In this document: positions 1 to 6,921 of the stretch, one piece after another
How the letters are laid out: each line of letters opens with the position of its first letter
Numbering within the stretch: the first letter of the stretch is position 1
Assembly: GCA_030622265.1 (NCBI GenBank)
Contig: JAUXGG010000058.1
Span: 1-7,939 of the forward strand
Direction of reading: 5' to 3'
Length of the DNA stretch: 7,939 nt
Origin: Candidatus Eiseniibacteriota bacterium
GTDB lineage: Bacteria > Arandabacterota > Arandabacteria > Arandabacterales > Arandabacteraceae
Program-made: the position numbers and the translations under genes
The notes under the pieces: model-generated
The model's input: the letters and a program-made list of their open reading frames with translations, nothing else
Database searches by the model: none
Told to the model about the DNA's origin: nothing

Positions 1-870
1 GCGCCTGCGGGACTTCCTGGGGGGTACGACGGCCAGATTGTCGATAAGCCGGGTGTCGCCGACCCAGGCCGTCATCACGATGCGCGCCTCGGAGTCGATG
101 TATTTTACCGGATCCAGCGTCCCGGGATCGACCACTGCCACATACTCCACCTTGCTGACCCCGCTCTCCACGAGGATGTCCGTCAGGCGCTCCTCGATCT
201 TGCGGGCCCTTCGCTCACCGCCCGCTACAAGCAGCCTCGCCATCTCCAGTGACTTATAGAGCGAGGTTGCCCTGGCCCGCTCGGATTCCGACAGGTAGGC
301 ATTGCGCGAGCTCAGCGCAAGCCCGTCCTTATCCCTCACCGTCGGCACCGCCTCGATCCCGACCTCAAGACCCAGGTCCTCAACCATCTTCCTCACGATA
401 ATAAGCTGCTGGTAGTCCTTCTCCCCGAAGAAGGCAATATCCGGCGCAACCGCCAGGAGGAGCTTCAGTACCACTACGCTGACCCCGTCAAAGTGGCCGG
501 GGCGTCCGAGTCCGCACAGCCTGTCCGAGAATCCCTCAACACTTACCCTGGTCGCGAACCCGGGGGGGTACATCTCACGGTCGCCGGGCAGGAAGATCAC
601 ATCGCAGCCATGTTTCGTGAGCAATCTCTTATCCCGGCGAAGATCCCGGGGATAACGGTCCAGGTCCTCGTTCGGACCGAACTGTTTTGAATTAACGAAT
701 ATGCTTACGACCACAAGGTCGCACTGGCGGCGGCACTCATCCACCAGGGCCAGATGACCGTCGTGCAGGTATCCCATGGTGGGGACGAGGCCGATTTTCT
801 TCTTTCCCCGGGCCCTCGCCCTATCAATCTCCTGCCTCAGGATCTCTGTCTTTTTTACTGTCTTTAGCAT
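1..870 (-). CDS. panC: Pantothenate synthetase (pantoate--beta-alanine ligase), 3' end cut by the window edge
   Basis: PanC condenses pantoate and beta-alanine with ATP, through a pantoyl-adenylate, to give pantothenate for CoA synthesis; it is cytosolic. Reading from ATG at 870, 290 codons stay open to base 1 without a stop. Visible motifs are PTMGYLHDGH at 30-39 (the HIGH-type ATP site), QFGPNEDLDRYPRD at 63-76, RPGHFDGV at 123-130, FFGEKDYQQL at 147-156, LSSRN at 186-190 (the KMSKS-like loop) and GDTRLIDNL at 271-279. These match the family in order and in one frame, so I see no frameshift. Family members are usually about 280-285 residues, so the gene should stop just outside the window; the last visible residues, VVPPRKSRRR, form a basic tail. 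The start overlaps the end of panB by 47 nt; an AGAGGA motif lies 11 nt upstream of the ATG, which is slightly long spacing. Confidence 0.95.
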   Translation of the reverse strand, partial: MLKTVKKTEILRQEIDRARARGKKKIGLVPTMGYLHDGHLALVDECRRQCDLVVVSIFVNSKQFGPNEDLDRYPRDLRRDKRLLTKHGCDVIFLPGDREMYPPGFATRVSVEGFSDRLCGLGRPGHFDGVSVVVLKLLLAVAPDIAFFGEKDYQQLIIVRKMVEDLGLEVGIEAVPTVRDKDGLALSSRNAYLSESERARATSLYKSLEMARLLVAGGERRARKIEERLTDILVESGVSKVEYVAVVDPGTLDPVKYIDSEARIVMTAWVGDTRLIDNLAVVPPRKSRRR

Positions 871-1675
871 TATCGTAGCTTTCCTCTATTGTGGGAAACT
901 CGCCCGACTTGACATCGTGTACATAGTCTGAAAAGGCCTTGAGTATGGTGGGCCTCAAGTCGGCGTATTTCCTTACGAACTTGGGGACATGGCCTTCATA
1001 GAGACCGAGGATGTCGTGATTGACCAGCACCTGGCCATCGCAGTGCGGGCCCGCTCCGATGCCGATCGTGGGGATTCCCACCTTGCCGGTAATCTCCTCG
1101 GCCAGGTTCCAGGGTATGCCCTCCAAGACTATGGAGAAGCAGCCGGCTTCCTCCAGGGCGGCGGCATCATCCACGATGCCAAGGCGGCCTTCCTCCGACC
1201 GGCCCTGCACCCTGTAGCCTCCGAAGCGGCGTATGGCCTGGGGGGTGAGACCTATGTGGCCCATTACCGGAATCTTGGCATTGGTAATCGCCGCGACAGC
1301 GGATGCCACGCATCTGCCGCCCTCCAGTTTCACGGCGTCCGCCCCACCCTCCTTGATCATCCGGCCGGCGTTCTTGACGGCCTCGGATGGGGACACCTGA
1401 AAGGACATGAAAGGCATGTCCGCCACCACGAGCGCCGAGGCCCTCGCCCGGGACACCGCTCTCACGTGGCAGAGCATCTCGTCCATGGTGACGGGAAGCG
1501 TGGTCTCATAACCGAGCACGACCATCGCAAGCGTGTCGCCCACCAGGATGATGTCCACACCGGCCTCGTCGGCCAGCCGGGCGGTCGGGTAGTCATAGGC
1601 CGTCAGCATGGCTATCTTGCTTCCCTTACGCTTCATCCGCATGACGCCCGGTACGGTTCTCCTTTTTCGCTCCAC
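824..1675 (-). CDS. panB: Ketopantoate hydroxymethyltransferase
   Basis: PanB transfers a hydroxymethyl group from 5,10-methylene-tetrahydrofolate to 2-oxoisovalerate, the first committed step to pantothenate. The 283-residue product shows the (beta/alpha)8 family motifs: KIAMLTAYDYPTARLADEAG from 20, VGDTLAMVVLGYETTLP from 45, ADMPFMSFQ from 85, KLEGG at 116-120, GHIGLTPQ at 139-146 and IGIGAGPHCDGQVLV from 204. By family knowledge the metal ligands are D47, D86 and E118, and E185 in LEGIP is the catalytic acid. The start is GTG, one base after the kinase stop; it keeps the conserved RTVPGVMRMK strand, whereas the first in-frame ATG (codon 12) would remove most of it. The protein is somewhat longer than the usual ~265 residues because of a charged tail, DSKKDRDPEAGD, encoded largely in the stretch overlapping panC. 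It sits directly before panC, the usual arrangement. Confidence 0.97.
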   Translation of the reverse strand: MERKRRTVPGVMRMKRKGSKIAMLTAYDYPTARLADEAGVDIILVGDTLAMVVLGYETTLPVTMDEMLCHVRAVSRARASALVVADMPFMSFQVSPSEAVKNAGRMIKEGGADAVKLEGGRCVASAVAAITNAKIPVMGHIGLTPQAIRRFGGYRVQGRSEEGRLGIVDDAAALEEAGCFSIVLEGIPWNLAEEITGKVGIPTIGIGAGPHCDGQVLVNHDILGLYEGHVPKFVRKYADLRPTILKAFSDYVHDVKSGEFPTIEESYDNAKDSKKDRDPEAGD

Positions 1676-1676
1676 C

Positions 1677-2315
1677 CTATTCCGCCCCCCCTCTGTAGTA
1701 CAGTGTGCCCTTATCGTGGGTGTTGATCACAGCCATAAGCTTCGTAAGCTCCGACTCCGACCGGGGCAGGTCAAGTGAATCGGTGTTGACCATCAGCAGC
1801 GGCGTGTCCTCGTAGTGAAAGAAGAAGTGGTTGTAAGCCTTGTTGAGGGTCTCTATATAGTCCTCGGGCATGTTCTTCTCGTAGGCTCTTCCCCGCTTGC
1901 GGATCCGCTCCATCAGGACTTCCGTCGATGCCTGGAGGTAGACCACGATATCGGGTCTGGCCACGTCCTCCTCCAGGATCTTGACCAGGCGCTCATAAAG
2001 CGCCAGCTCGTCATCGTTCAAGTTAAGGTAGGCGAAGATCCGGTCCTTGGCGAAGATGTAATCGCTCACCACCTTCTGCTGGAAGAGACTGGTCTGGGTA
2101 AGTTCCATCTGCTGCCTGTACCGGGAGAGGAGGAAGAATATCTGGGTTTGAAAGGCATAGCCCCGCATGTCGCCGTAGAACTTCTCGAGGAACGGGTTGT
2201 CCTCAACCTCCTCTATTTGAAGCTGGGCTCCCAGCCGGTCGGAGAGCAGGGTCGCAAGCGTGGTCTTGCCAACGCCGATCACACCTTCGATAGCTATATA
2301 TCCAGGCTCTGGCAT
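1677..2315 (-). CDS. Deoxynucleoside kinase (deoxyadenosine/deoxyguanosine kinase family)
   Basis: This family phosphorylates deoxynucleosides to 5'-monophosphates with ATP in purine deoxynucleoside salvage. The 212-residue product has a P-loop GVIGVGKTT at 11-19, an acidic segment EEVEDNPFLEKFY at 35-47 that supplies the probable catalytic base, FQTQIFFLLSRYRQQ at 56-70 for base recognition, VSDYIFAKDRIFA at 83-95 carrying the DR motif, and an arginine-rich lid MERIRKRGRAYEKNMPEDY at 135-153. Length and motif order fit the dGK/dAK branch; exact base preference (dA, dG or broad) cannot be read from sequence. It begins with ATG inside the last 22 nt of folK and ends one base before panB, so translation is probably coupled on both sides. 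A kinase of this family between folK and panB is, from memory, a recurring arrangement in anaerobic bacteria, possibly linked to folate and pyrimidine/purine supply. Confidence 0.92.
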   Translation of the reverse strand: MPEPGYIAIEGVIGVGKTTLATLLSDRLGAQLQIEEVEDNPFLEKFYGDMRGYAFQTQIFFLLSRYRQQMELTQTSLFQQKVVSDYIFAKDRIFAYLNLNDDELALYERLVKILEEDVARPDIVVYLQASTEVLMERIRKRGRAYEKNMPEDYIETLNKAYNHFFFHYEDTPLLMVNTDSLDLPRSESELTKLMAVINTHDKGTLYYRGGAE

Positions 2316-2791
2316 TTCACTCCCTCTCCGCGAGACTCTATTCTCTCAAGGTGCTCCTGTATCTTGAGACCTGTTTCGGGATGCACCAGGCCCGGGGCTA
2401 TCTCGGCAAGCGGCGCCAGGACGAACATGCGCTCACAAATGAGCGGATGCGGGATCTTCAGTAACCTCTCCTTCACGATGCTGTCACCGTAAAACAGGAT
2501 ATCGAGATCGATCTCTCTCGGCCCCCACCTGAAGGATGGCTTCCTGCCGAGACCCTTCTCCAGATTCTTAAGCCTCCGGAGAAGCTCTCCCGGCTCGAGG
2601 TGGGTGTCCACCTCGCAGACGGCGTTCACGAAATCCTCCTGGTCTGTATACCCCCACGGATGGCAAGCATACATGCTCGAACGTCGTCCGACAACCACAT
2701 CACCCTGAGAGCCGAGACAGGTAAAGGCTCTGGCGACCATGCCCACCCTGTCATCGATATTGCTTCCCAGACCAAGATAACACCGGACCAA
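2294..2791 (-). CDS. folK: 6-hydroxymethyl-7,8-dihydropterin pyrophosphokinase (HPPK)
   Basis: FolK moves pyrophosphate from ATP to 6-hydroxymethyl-dihydropterin, giving the substrate for dihydropteroate synthase in folate synthesis. The 165-residue product carries YLGLGSN at 5-11, the strongly diagnostic RWGPREIDLDILFYG at 88-102 with D95 and D97 as Mg ligands, PHP at 114-116, and RMFVLAPLAEIAPGLVHP at 121-138. Length is typical. The start codon is TTG; an AGGAGG motif ends nine bases before it, and the conserved YLGLGSN strand begins at residue 5, so no later start is acceptable. It lies 20 nt after folB, its pathway predecessor, and overlaps the downstream kinase by 22 nt. No folP (dihydropteroate synthase) is in the window, so that step must be encoded elsewhere. 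Confidence 0.96.
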   Translation of the reverse strand: MVRCYLGLGSNIDDRVGMVARAFTCLGSQGDVVVGRRSSMYACHPWGYTDQEDFVNAVCEVDTHLEPGELLRRLKNLEKGLGRKPSFRWGPREIDLDILFYGDSIVKERLLKIPHPLICERMFVLAPLAEIAPGLVHPETGLKIQEHLERIESRGEGVKCQSLDI

Positions 2792-2811
2792 TACCCTATG
2801 CCTCCTGAATC

Positions 2812-3174
2812 CTATGCCTCCCGTGACTTCTTGATCTCCACGGTGACCGCCGTGACCCGGGTGGCTATCGGCAGGCTGGCCTTGCGCACCCGGACAGAGA
2901 CCTCCTCGACATCAAACTTCTCCAGGAGTCTCTCACCGATCTCCGAGGCAAGGCTCTCCAGCAGGAGGAACTCCTCCTGGCCGGCCACCTGCTCGATCAG
3001 CCTGCAGGCTTCTTCGTAGTTGACGGTCTTGTGAATGTCATCCTCGGCCACGGCCCCGGACAGATCCAGCCACATGTCCACGTCTATTATGACTCTATGG
3101 CCGACCTTGCGTTCGGCTTCATCCACGCCGTGGTGCCCGAGAACATCCACGCCCTCGATGGTTATCTTATCCAA
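2812..3174 (-). CDS. folB: Dihydroneopterin aldolase
   Basis: FolB splits 7,8-dihydroneopterin into 6-hydroxymethyl-dihydropterin and glycolaldehyde, directly feeding FolK. The 120-residue product has the usual size of this tunnelling-fold enzyme. It starts MDKITIEGVDVLGHHGV, the family N-terminus, followed by E21 in DEAER, Y53 in TVNYEEA, E73 in LLESLASEI and K98 in VRVRKASLP, matching the catalytic Glu, Tyr, Glu and Lys known for bacterial FolB. After the lysine the usual proline is replaced by alanine. The start is TTG, six bases after the aminotransferase stop, with only a weak GAGAGA-type ribosome site; the start rests mainly on N-terminal homology. The weak signal suggests dependence on translation of the upstream gene. 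Confidence 0.94.
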   Translation of the reverse strand: MDKITIEGVDVLGHHGVDEAERKVGHRVIIDVDMWLDLSGAVAEDDIHKTVNYEEACRLIEQVAGQEEFLLLESLASEIGERLLEKFDVEEVSVRVRKASLPIATRVTAVTVEIKKSREA

Positions 3175-3180
3175 GTCTCT

Positions 3181-4386
3181 CTAACCCTTCCACGCATGGC
3201 TCACTTCGTGCAGTCGCTTGCCGGCAATCTCCACCTGGTCCGTGGGACATGTGATGGATATACGGAAATAACCTTCTCCGCTCTTTCCGAACCCGATGCC
3301 CGGGGTAACCAGGATACCTGCCTCCTCGAGGAGGTTCCTGGCAAACTCCATGGATCCCTTGCTTCCCGGGACCCTCGCCCAGACATAGAGCGTAGCCAGT
3401 GACTCATGATAACCTATCCCGCAGGCTCTCAGGCCATCAAAGATTATGGCCCGCCGCCTCGCATATTCCTCTATCATCTCCCGGTGCGCATCCCAACCTT
3501 CGCGGATCACGGTCGCAGCCGCCATCAGCACTGCCCCGAACACGCCCGAGTCCACATTGGACTTAAGCGTTCTTAAGGATGCGATCATGTGACGATTGCC
3601 CGCGACGAAGCCCACCCTCCAGCCTGCCATGCTGAAGGTCTTGGAGAAAGAGTGAAACTCGACCGCCCTCTCCCTTGCTCCCGGCGCCTGGAGGATGCTC
3701 GGCGCATCATAGCCGTCGAAGGCAACCTCCGAATAGGCGGCATCGTTTACAATATAGCTGCCGGTCCGTCCGGCCGCATTGATCGCCAGCCGATAGAAGT
3801 CCGCGGTCGCGACGGCCGAGGTAGGATTGTTAGGGTAGTTGAGATAGACAAGACGAGGCCTGTGCCTCTCGATGAGGCCTACCTCCGGAAGGAAACCGCG
3901 GTCTTCCTTAAGCGGCATCCACTCCACCTTACCCCCCGCGAACCAGACGCCGCGCGAGTAAACGGGATAGCCGGGATCCGGTACAAGGGCCAGGTCTCCC
4001 GGATCCAGGGTGGCAAGTGGCAGAAGCGCGATGCCTTCCTTGGTTCCGATTACGGGGAACACCTCGCATGATGGGTCGAGATCGACGCCGTAGCGTCCCT
4101 TCATCCACTCACAGACGGTTTGAGAGAAAGCTTCAATGGCACTGTCGGGGGGATAACGGTGAAGTTGCGTGTCGGCAGCGTACTTTGCCAGAGCCTCCAC
4201 TGCGACCTCCGGGGCGCCCAGGTCGGGATCACCGATCGAGAGGTCTACCACCTCCTTGCCCTCAGCTTCCCTGGCCCTGCGGATGGAGGCGAGCTCCTCG
4301 AAAAGATAGGTCGGAAGCCTCTTTAGCCTCTCCGCCCTTATGTCGTCTCCGCTAGAGTCTCCGGTGTTGTCCCCGGGTGAAGCCAT
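3181..4386 (-). CDS. dapL: LL-diaminopimelate aminotransferase-like PLP enzyme (class I/II)
   Basis: DapL converts tetrahydrodipicolinate and glutamate to LL-diaminopimelate in one step, feeding lysine and peptidoglycan. From ATG 4386 the product is 401 residues. It shows DLSIGDPDLGAPE at 48-60, HRYPP at 76-80, GTKEGIALLPLA at 114-125, VPDPGYPVY at 135-143, NYPNNPT at 183-189, NDAAYSEVAFDGY at 214-226, SFSKTFSMAGWRVGF at 246-260 with K249 as the PLP lysine, KSNVDSGVF at 275-283, and YFRI at 373-376 whose R375 should hold the substrate carboxylate. The DPGYPVY, DAAYSEVAFDGY and KSNVDSGVF blocks resemble DapL more than aspartate or alanine aminotransferases, but substrate is inferred. A GTG at 4389 immediately precedes the ATG; an AGAGGA site serves either, with better spacing for ATG. 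The first ~18 residues are a Gly/Ser/Asp-rich extension of unknown role. It follows the slipin gene by 14 nt. Confidence 0.87.
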   Translation of the reverse strand: MASPGDNTGDSSGDDIRAERLKRLPTYLFEELASIRRAREAEGKEVVDLSIGDPDLGAPEVAVEALAKYAADTQLHRYPPDSAIEAFSQTVCEWMKGRYGVDLDPSCEVFPVIGTKEGIALLPLATLDPGDLALVPDPGYPVYSRGVWFAGGKVEWMPLKEDRGFLPEVGLIERHRPRLVYLNYPNNPTSAVATADFYRLAINAAGRTGSYIVNDAAYSEVAFDGYDAPSILQAPGARERAVEFHSFSKTFSMAGWRVGFVAGNRHMIASLRTLKSNVDSGVFGAVLMAAATVIREGWDAHREMIEEYARRRAIIFDGLRACGIGYHESLATLYVWARVPGSKGSMEFARNLLEEAGILVTPGIGFGKSGEGYFRISITCPTDQVEIAGKRLHEVSHAWKG

Positions 4387-4400
4387 CACTCGCTGTCCTC

Positions 4401-5144
4401 TCAGGCCTGTTTCTTATCCATGAACATCTTGAAGAAATCGATCGGGATAGGAAAGAGCGTGGTCGAGTTGTTCTCGGCCGCAACGTCAGTCAGGGTCTGA
4501 AGGTACCTCAGCTGAATCGCCGCCGGGAACCTGCCGATAATCTCCGCCGCCTGCGAGAGCTTCTCGGATGCCTGGAGCTCGCCGAGGGCCTTGATCACCT
4601 TGGCGCGGCGTTCACGCTCGGCCTCCGCCTGCTGGGCCATGGCCCTCTGCATCTCGCTCGGGAGATCCACGTGCTTCACCTCTACATTTGATACCTTGAT
4701 TCCCCAGGGGTCGGTATGCTTGTCCAGCAACTGCTGGAGTTCGCTGTTTATCTTCTCCCGTCCGGAGAGAAGCTCATCGAGCTCGGACTCGCCGAGCACA
4801 CTCCTCAGCGTGGTCTGCGCGAGCTGGGAAGTCGCATACATGTAATCTTCGACCTCGGTGATGGCCTTACTGGGATCCATCACGCGGAAGTAGACCACCG
4901 CATTGACCTTGACCGACACATTGTCCTTGGTGATTACATCCTGGGGTGGCACGTCCATCACGATCATTCTCAAGCTGACCTTCACCATACGGTCGACTAT
5001 GGGGATAAGCAGGATAAGCCCCGGGCCTTTTGAGCCGATCAGCCGGCCAAGCCTGAATATGACCCCACGCTCGTACTCCCTCATGATCCTTATGGCGTTC
5101 GCCAGTATTACGATAATCACGAATCCAACCGCTATCAGACCCAT
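4401..5144 (-). CDS. Slipin (stomatin-like SPFH-domain membrane protein)
   Basis: Slipins are membrane-anchored oligomeric scaffolds related to stomatin. The 247-residue product opens with a hydrophobic anchor at about 2-18, followed by the SPFH core: [14 protein letters not shown] at 21-34, [20 protein letters not shown] at 40-59, [20 protein letters not shown] at 64-83, and YFRV at 85-88. A charged helical region, probably coiled coil, covers about 163-200 ([20 protein letters not shown]). The end, [15 protein letters not shown] at 227-241, is the hydrophobic C-terminal motif that, in the archaeal pair, is the region cleaved by the NfeD protease. A strong AAAGGAGG site sits eight bases before the ATG and abuts the nfeD stop codon. 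Adjacency to a long-form nfeD is the classic partner arrangement. The cellular role of such pairs remains loosely defined (membrane integrity or stress). Confidence 0.95.
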   Translation of the reverse strand: MGLIAVGFVIIVILANAIRIMREYERGVIFRLGRLIGSKGPGLILLIPIVDRMVKVSLRMIVMDVPPQDVITKDNVSVKVNAVVYFRVMDPSKAITEVEDYMYATSQLAQTTLRSVLGESELDELLSGREKINSELQQLLDKHTDPWGIKVSNVEVKHVDLPSEMQRAMAQQAEAERERRAKVIKALGELQASEKLSQAAEIIGRFPAAIQLRYLQTLTDVAAENNSTTLFPIPIDFFKMFMDKKQA

Positions 5145-5158
5145 TGCAAAACCCTCCT

Positions 5159-6445
5159 TTAGGACTCCATTCCAGAGCCCGGTCTCCTTACCACAGGCTT
5201 CAGGCCCTCCAATGAAACCACCTCCACCTCCTCACCCTTTCCGATCCTATCAGCACTCTTGACGGTCCAGAGCTCCCCGCGAATAAAGGCCTGGCCTATC
5301 CCATCGATATCTGTGGTCGCGGTCCCGCGTTGTCCGAGGAGGCCTTCGCGGCCCGTTACGGGCTTTCTCCGCTGGGCCCTCAGGCCGGCACCCGCGGCGA
5401 ACGCGAAGAAGGCCGCCGTGGCTATTACCGCAGGCAAGATCACGGCCAGGGACACTCTGAGGAAAGGCAGCGGAGAATCTATCAGCATCAGGGACCCGAA
5501 GAACATGGCGACCACACCTCCTATGGTAAGAAGTCCGCCGCTGGTTACCCAGATCTCGGTCACGAAGAACGCCACGGCAAGGAGTATGAGGAGCACTCCT
5601 GCATAGCTGATGGGAAGCATCTGGAAAGAGAAAAAGGCAAGCACCAGGAAGATGGCGCCCAAAACGCCCGGAAAGATAGAGCCCGGGTTGGAGAGCTCGA
5701 AGAAGATGCCGTAGAAACCGAGTATCAAGAGCAGATAGGCAATATTAGGATTGGAAAGGACGCTCAGCAACCTTAACCTGAAACCCATCTCGAACCTTCT
5801 GATGGAGACCCCCGCGGTCTCTAAGGGCCCGCCTTTCATGTCATCCATCTTGAGGCCGTCGAGCTCATCGAGAAGTTCGCGTACATCATCGGCGATGACA
5901 TCAATTATTCCCAGTTCCAGGGCTTCCTCGGCGGTGGCCGTCGCGCTCTCCCTGACCGCTTTCTCGGCCCACTCCTCATTGCGGCCGCGCTTGGTGGCAA
6001 GGCTCTTTATGTAGGACGCGCTGTCGTTCACAATCTTATCCATGGTCTCATCATCCACTTCAGTCTGGCCGATCATGACCGGATGGGCCGCGCCGATGGA
6101 TGTTCCAGGCGTCATGCCCACCGCATCCGCGCTCATGGCGATAAACACTCCGGCCGATGCGCTTCTGGCGCCGCTCGGATGGACATAGATGATGACCGGG
6201 ACCTTCGAGGCAAGAATGTCCTGGATTATCTTGCGCATCGAGGTATCGAGGCCTCCGGGGGTATCGATCTCCACCACCAGACACACCGCACCGTCCAGCT
6301 CGGCCCTGGCAATGGCCTCCGCTATGAACTTGGAGGCCACAGGTCCGATAGTCCCCTCGAATTCCACGACATGGGCCTCGGAGGCATGGATCGCCCCCAG
6401 GGGCAAAAGGCATACCAGCAGTGTGAGAAAAAGGACAGGTTTCAC
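5159..6445 (-). CDS. Long-form NfeD membrane serine protease (ClpP/SppA-like domain plus NfeD OB domain)
   Basis: The 428-residue product has a signal peptide or N-terminal anchor at 1-21 ([20 protein letters not shown] then ASEA). A ClpP-class protease domain covers about 25-190, with [12 protein letters not shown] at 59-70 and GARSASAG at 92-99, where S97 is the expected nucleophile; K147 in YIKSLA is the likely partner lysine by comparison with archaeal PH1510, an inference made without alignment. A membrane region at about 234-352 has several hydrophobic helices, including [20 protein letters not shown]. It ends in a soluble NfeD OB-fold domain from about 365 ([12 protein letters not shown]...ELWTVKS...[12 protein letters not shown]). 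The start is GTG directly after the fmdE stop, with GAGGTG six bases upstream, and it preserves the signal peptide. It lies 14 nt before the slipin gene, its probable substrate and partner. The protease site should face outside the cytoplasm. Confidence 0.95.
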   Translation of the reverse strand: MKPVLFLTLLVCLLPLGAIHASEAHVVEFEGTIGPVASKFIAEAIARAELDGAVCLVVEIDTPGGLDTSMRKIIQDILASKVPVIIYVHPSGARSASAGVFIAMSADAVGMTPGTSIGAAHPVMIGQTEVDDETMDKIVNDSASYIKSLATKRGRNEEWAEKAVRESATATAEEALELGIIDVIADDVRELLDELDGLKMDDMKGGPLETAGVSIRRFEMGFRLRLLSVLSNPNIAYLLLILGFYGIFFELSNPGSIFPGVLGAIFLVLAFFSFQMLPISYAGVLLILLAVAFFVTEIWVTSGGLLTIGGVVAMFFGSLMLIDSPLPFLRVSLAVILPAVIATAAFFAFAAGAGLRAQRRKPVTGREGLLGQRGTATTDIDGIGQAFIRGELWTVKSADRIGKGEEVEVVSLEGLKPVVRRPGSGMES

Positions 6446-6859
6446 TTAAGACACCTCGAACATTTCGCCAGGTGCAGTATCCATTATTCCAAAGGCGTAG
6501 TCAATGACAGCTTTTTCGGGCTTGCCATCAAGTTCACGCTCCATGTGCTCAAGATAGGCCTCCTTGAGCCTGATCTTAAGGTGCCTCTCCCCCATGCGGA
6601 AGGTGGCCGCAACCTCACCCGGGGAGGGCTCGATGGCGATATTGCCCTTGCCCATGGTGCAACCCGTGGAATACTGGATGCCGTCAAGGACGCATGATCG
6701 CGGTGGCCGGGCTTCCACCCTGACCGATGCCTCCATCTTCATGGGATCCCGGCCCAGCACCTCATTGGCCATCCCACCCATCCTGAGGCCGATGGCGAGG
6801 AAGGGCCCGACATGACCGTGAAATCGGCTCGCCGCAATAAGAAGCGGATGGTCTTCCAT
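6446..6859 (-). CDS. FmdE-family protein (formylmethanofuran dehydrogenase subunit E-like domain)
   Basis: The 137-residue product is a stand-alone FmdE domain. The family signatures are FHGHVGPFLAIGLRMG at 13-28 and SCVLDGIQYSTGCTMGKGNI at 55-74, giving candidate metal or redox ligands H14, H16, C56, D59, C67 and K71. The more common family form is GHxCPG; here the Cys position reads VGPF, so one expected cysteine is missing. There is no C-terminal zinc-ribbon as seen in longer members. Despite the name, no other formylmethanofuran or methanopterin genes are present, so a role in C1 metabolism should not be assumed; function is unknown. The start is ATG with AGGAGG five bases upstream. Its TAA stop is followed immediately by the nfeD GTG, which implies translational coupling. 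It is the first gene of the nine-gene run, just downstream of the repeat-bearing spacer. Confidence 0.88.
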   Translation of the reverse strand: MEDHPLLIAASRFHGHVGPFLAIGLRMGGMANEVLGRDPMKMEASVRVEARPPRSCVLDGIQYSTGCTMGKGNIAIEPSPGEVAATFRMGERHLKIRLKEAYLEHMERELDGKPEKAVIDYAFGIMDTAPGEMFEVS

Positions 6860-6864
6860 CTTTG

Positions 6865-6870
6865 CCTCCT
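6865..6870 (-). promoter_or_regulatory. Strong ribosome binding site of the FmdE-family gene
   Basis: AGGAGG on the minus strand, five bases before the ATG at 6859. It fixes this start for the first gene of the run. Confidence 0.75.
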
Positions 6871-6891
6871 AAGTGGTTTTCTCCTCCAAGC

Positions 6892-6921
6892 AGTATAGAG
6901 AGCAATCAGGCACCAGAGCAA
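6892..6921 (-). promoter_or_regulatory. Candidate sigma-70-type promoter for the nine-gene run
   Basis: On the minus strand TATACT (6892-6897) resembles a -10 box, matching TATAAT at five of six positions. TTGCTC (6916-6921) lies 18 bases upstream and is a weak -35 match. The -35 falls inside the second 16-bp repeat unit and the -10 just outside the array, so anything binding the repeats would cover or flank the promoter. Transcription would begin around 6880-6886 and give a short leader before the FmdE-family ATG. Support is sequence likeness and location only. Confidence 0.35.

Noticed and set aside
1..870. Possible broken panC, since no ATG-to-stop frame closes in the window
   Set aside because: Full translation from 870 shows all PanC motifs in one uninterrupted frame; the stop simply lies outside the left edge.
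989..1726. Long open plus-strand frame of 245 codons opposite panB
   Set aside because: It is antisense to a fully conserved panB, its product has no recognisable motif and is rich in His/Arg/Gly as expected from the complement of GC-rich coding DNA.
1815..2492. Plus-strand frame of 225 codons opposite the deoxynucleoside kinase and folK
   Set aside because: It spans two overlapping well-supported genes on the other strand; composition and lack of motifs mark it as a shadow.
6446..6859. Evidence for methanogenesis or methylotrophy from the FmdE-like gene
   Set aside because: Stand-alone FmdE domains are widespread in bacteria and no partner subunits or cofactor genes are in the window.
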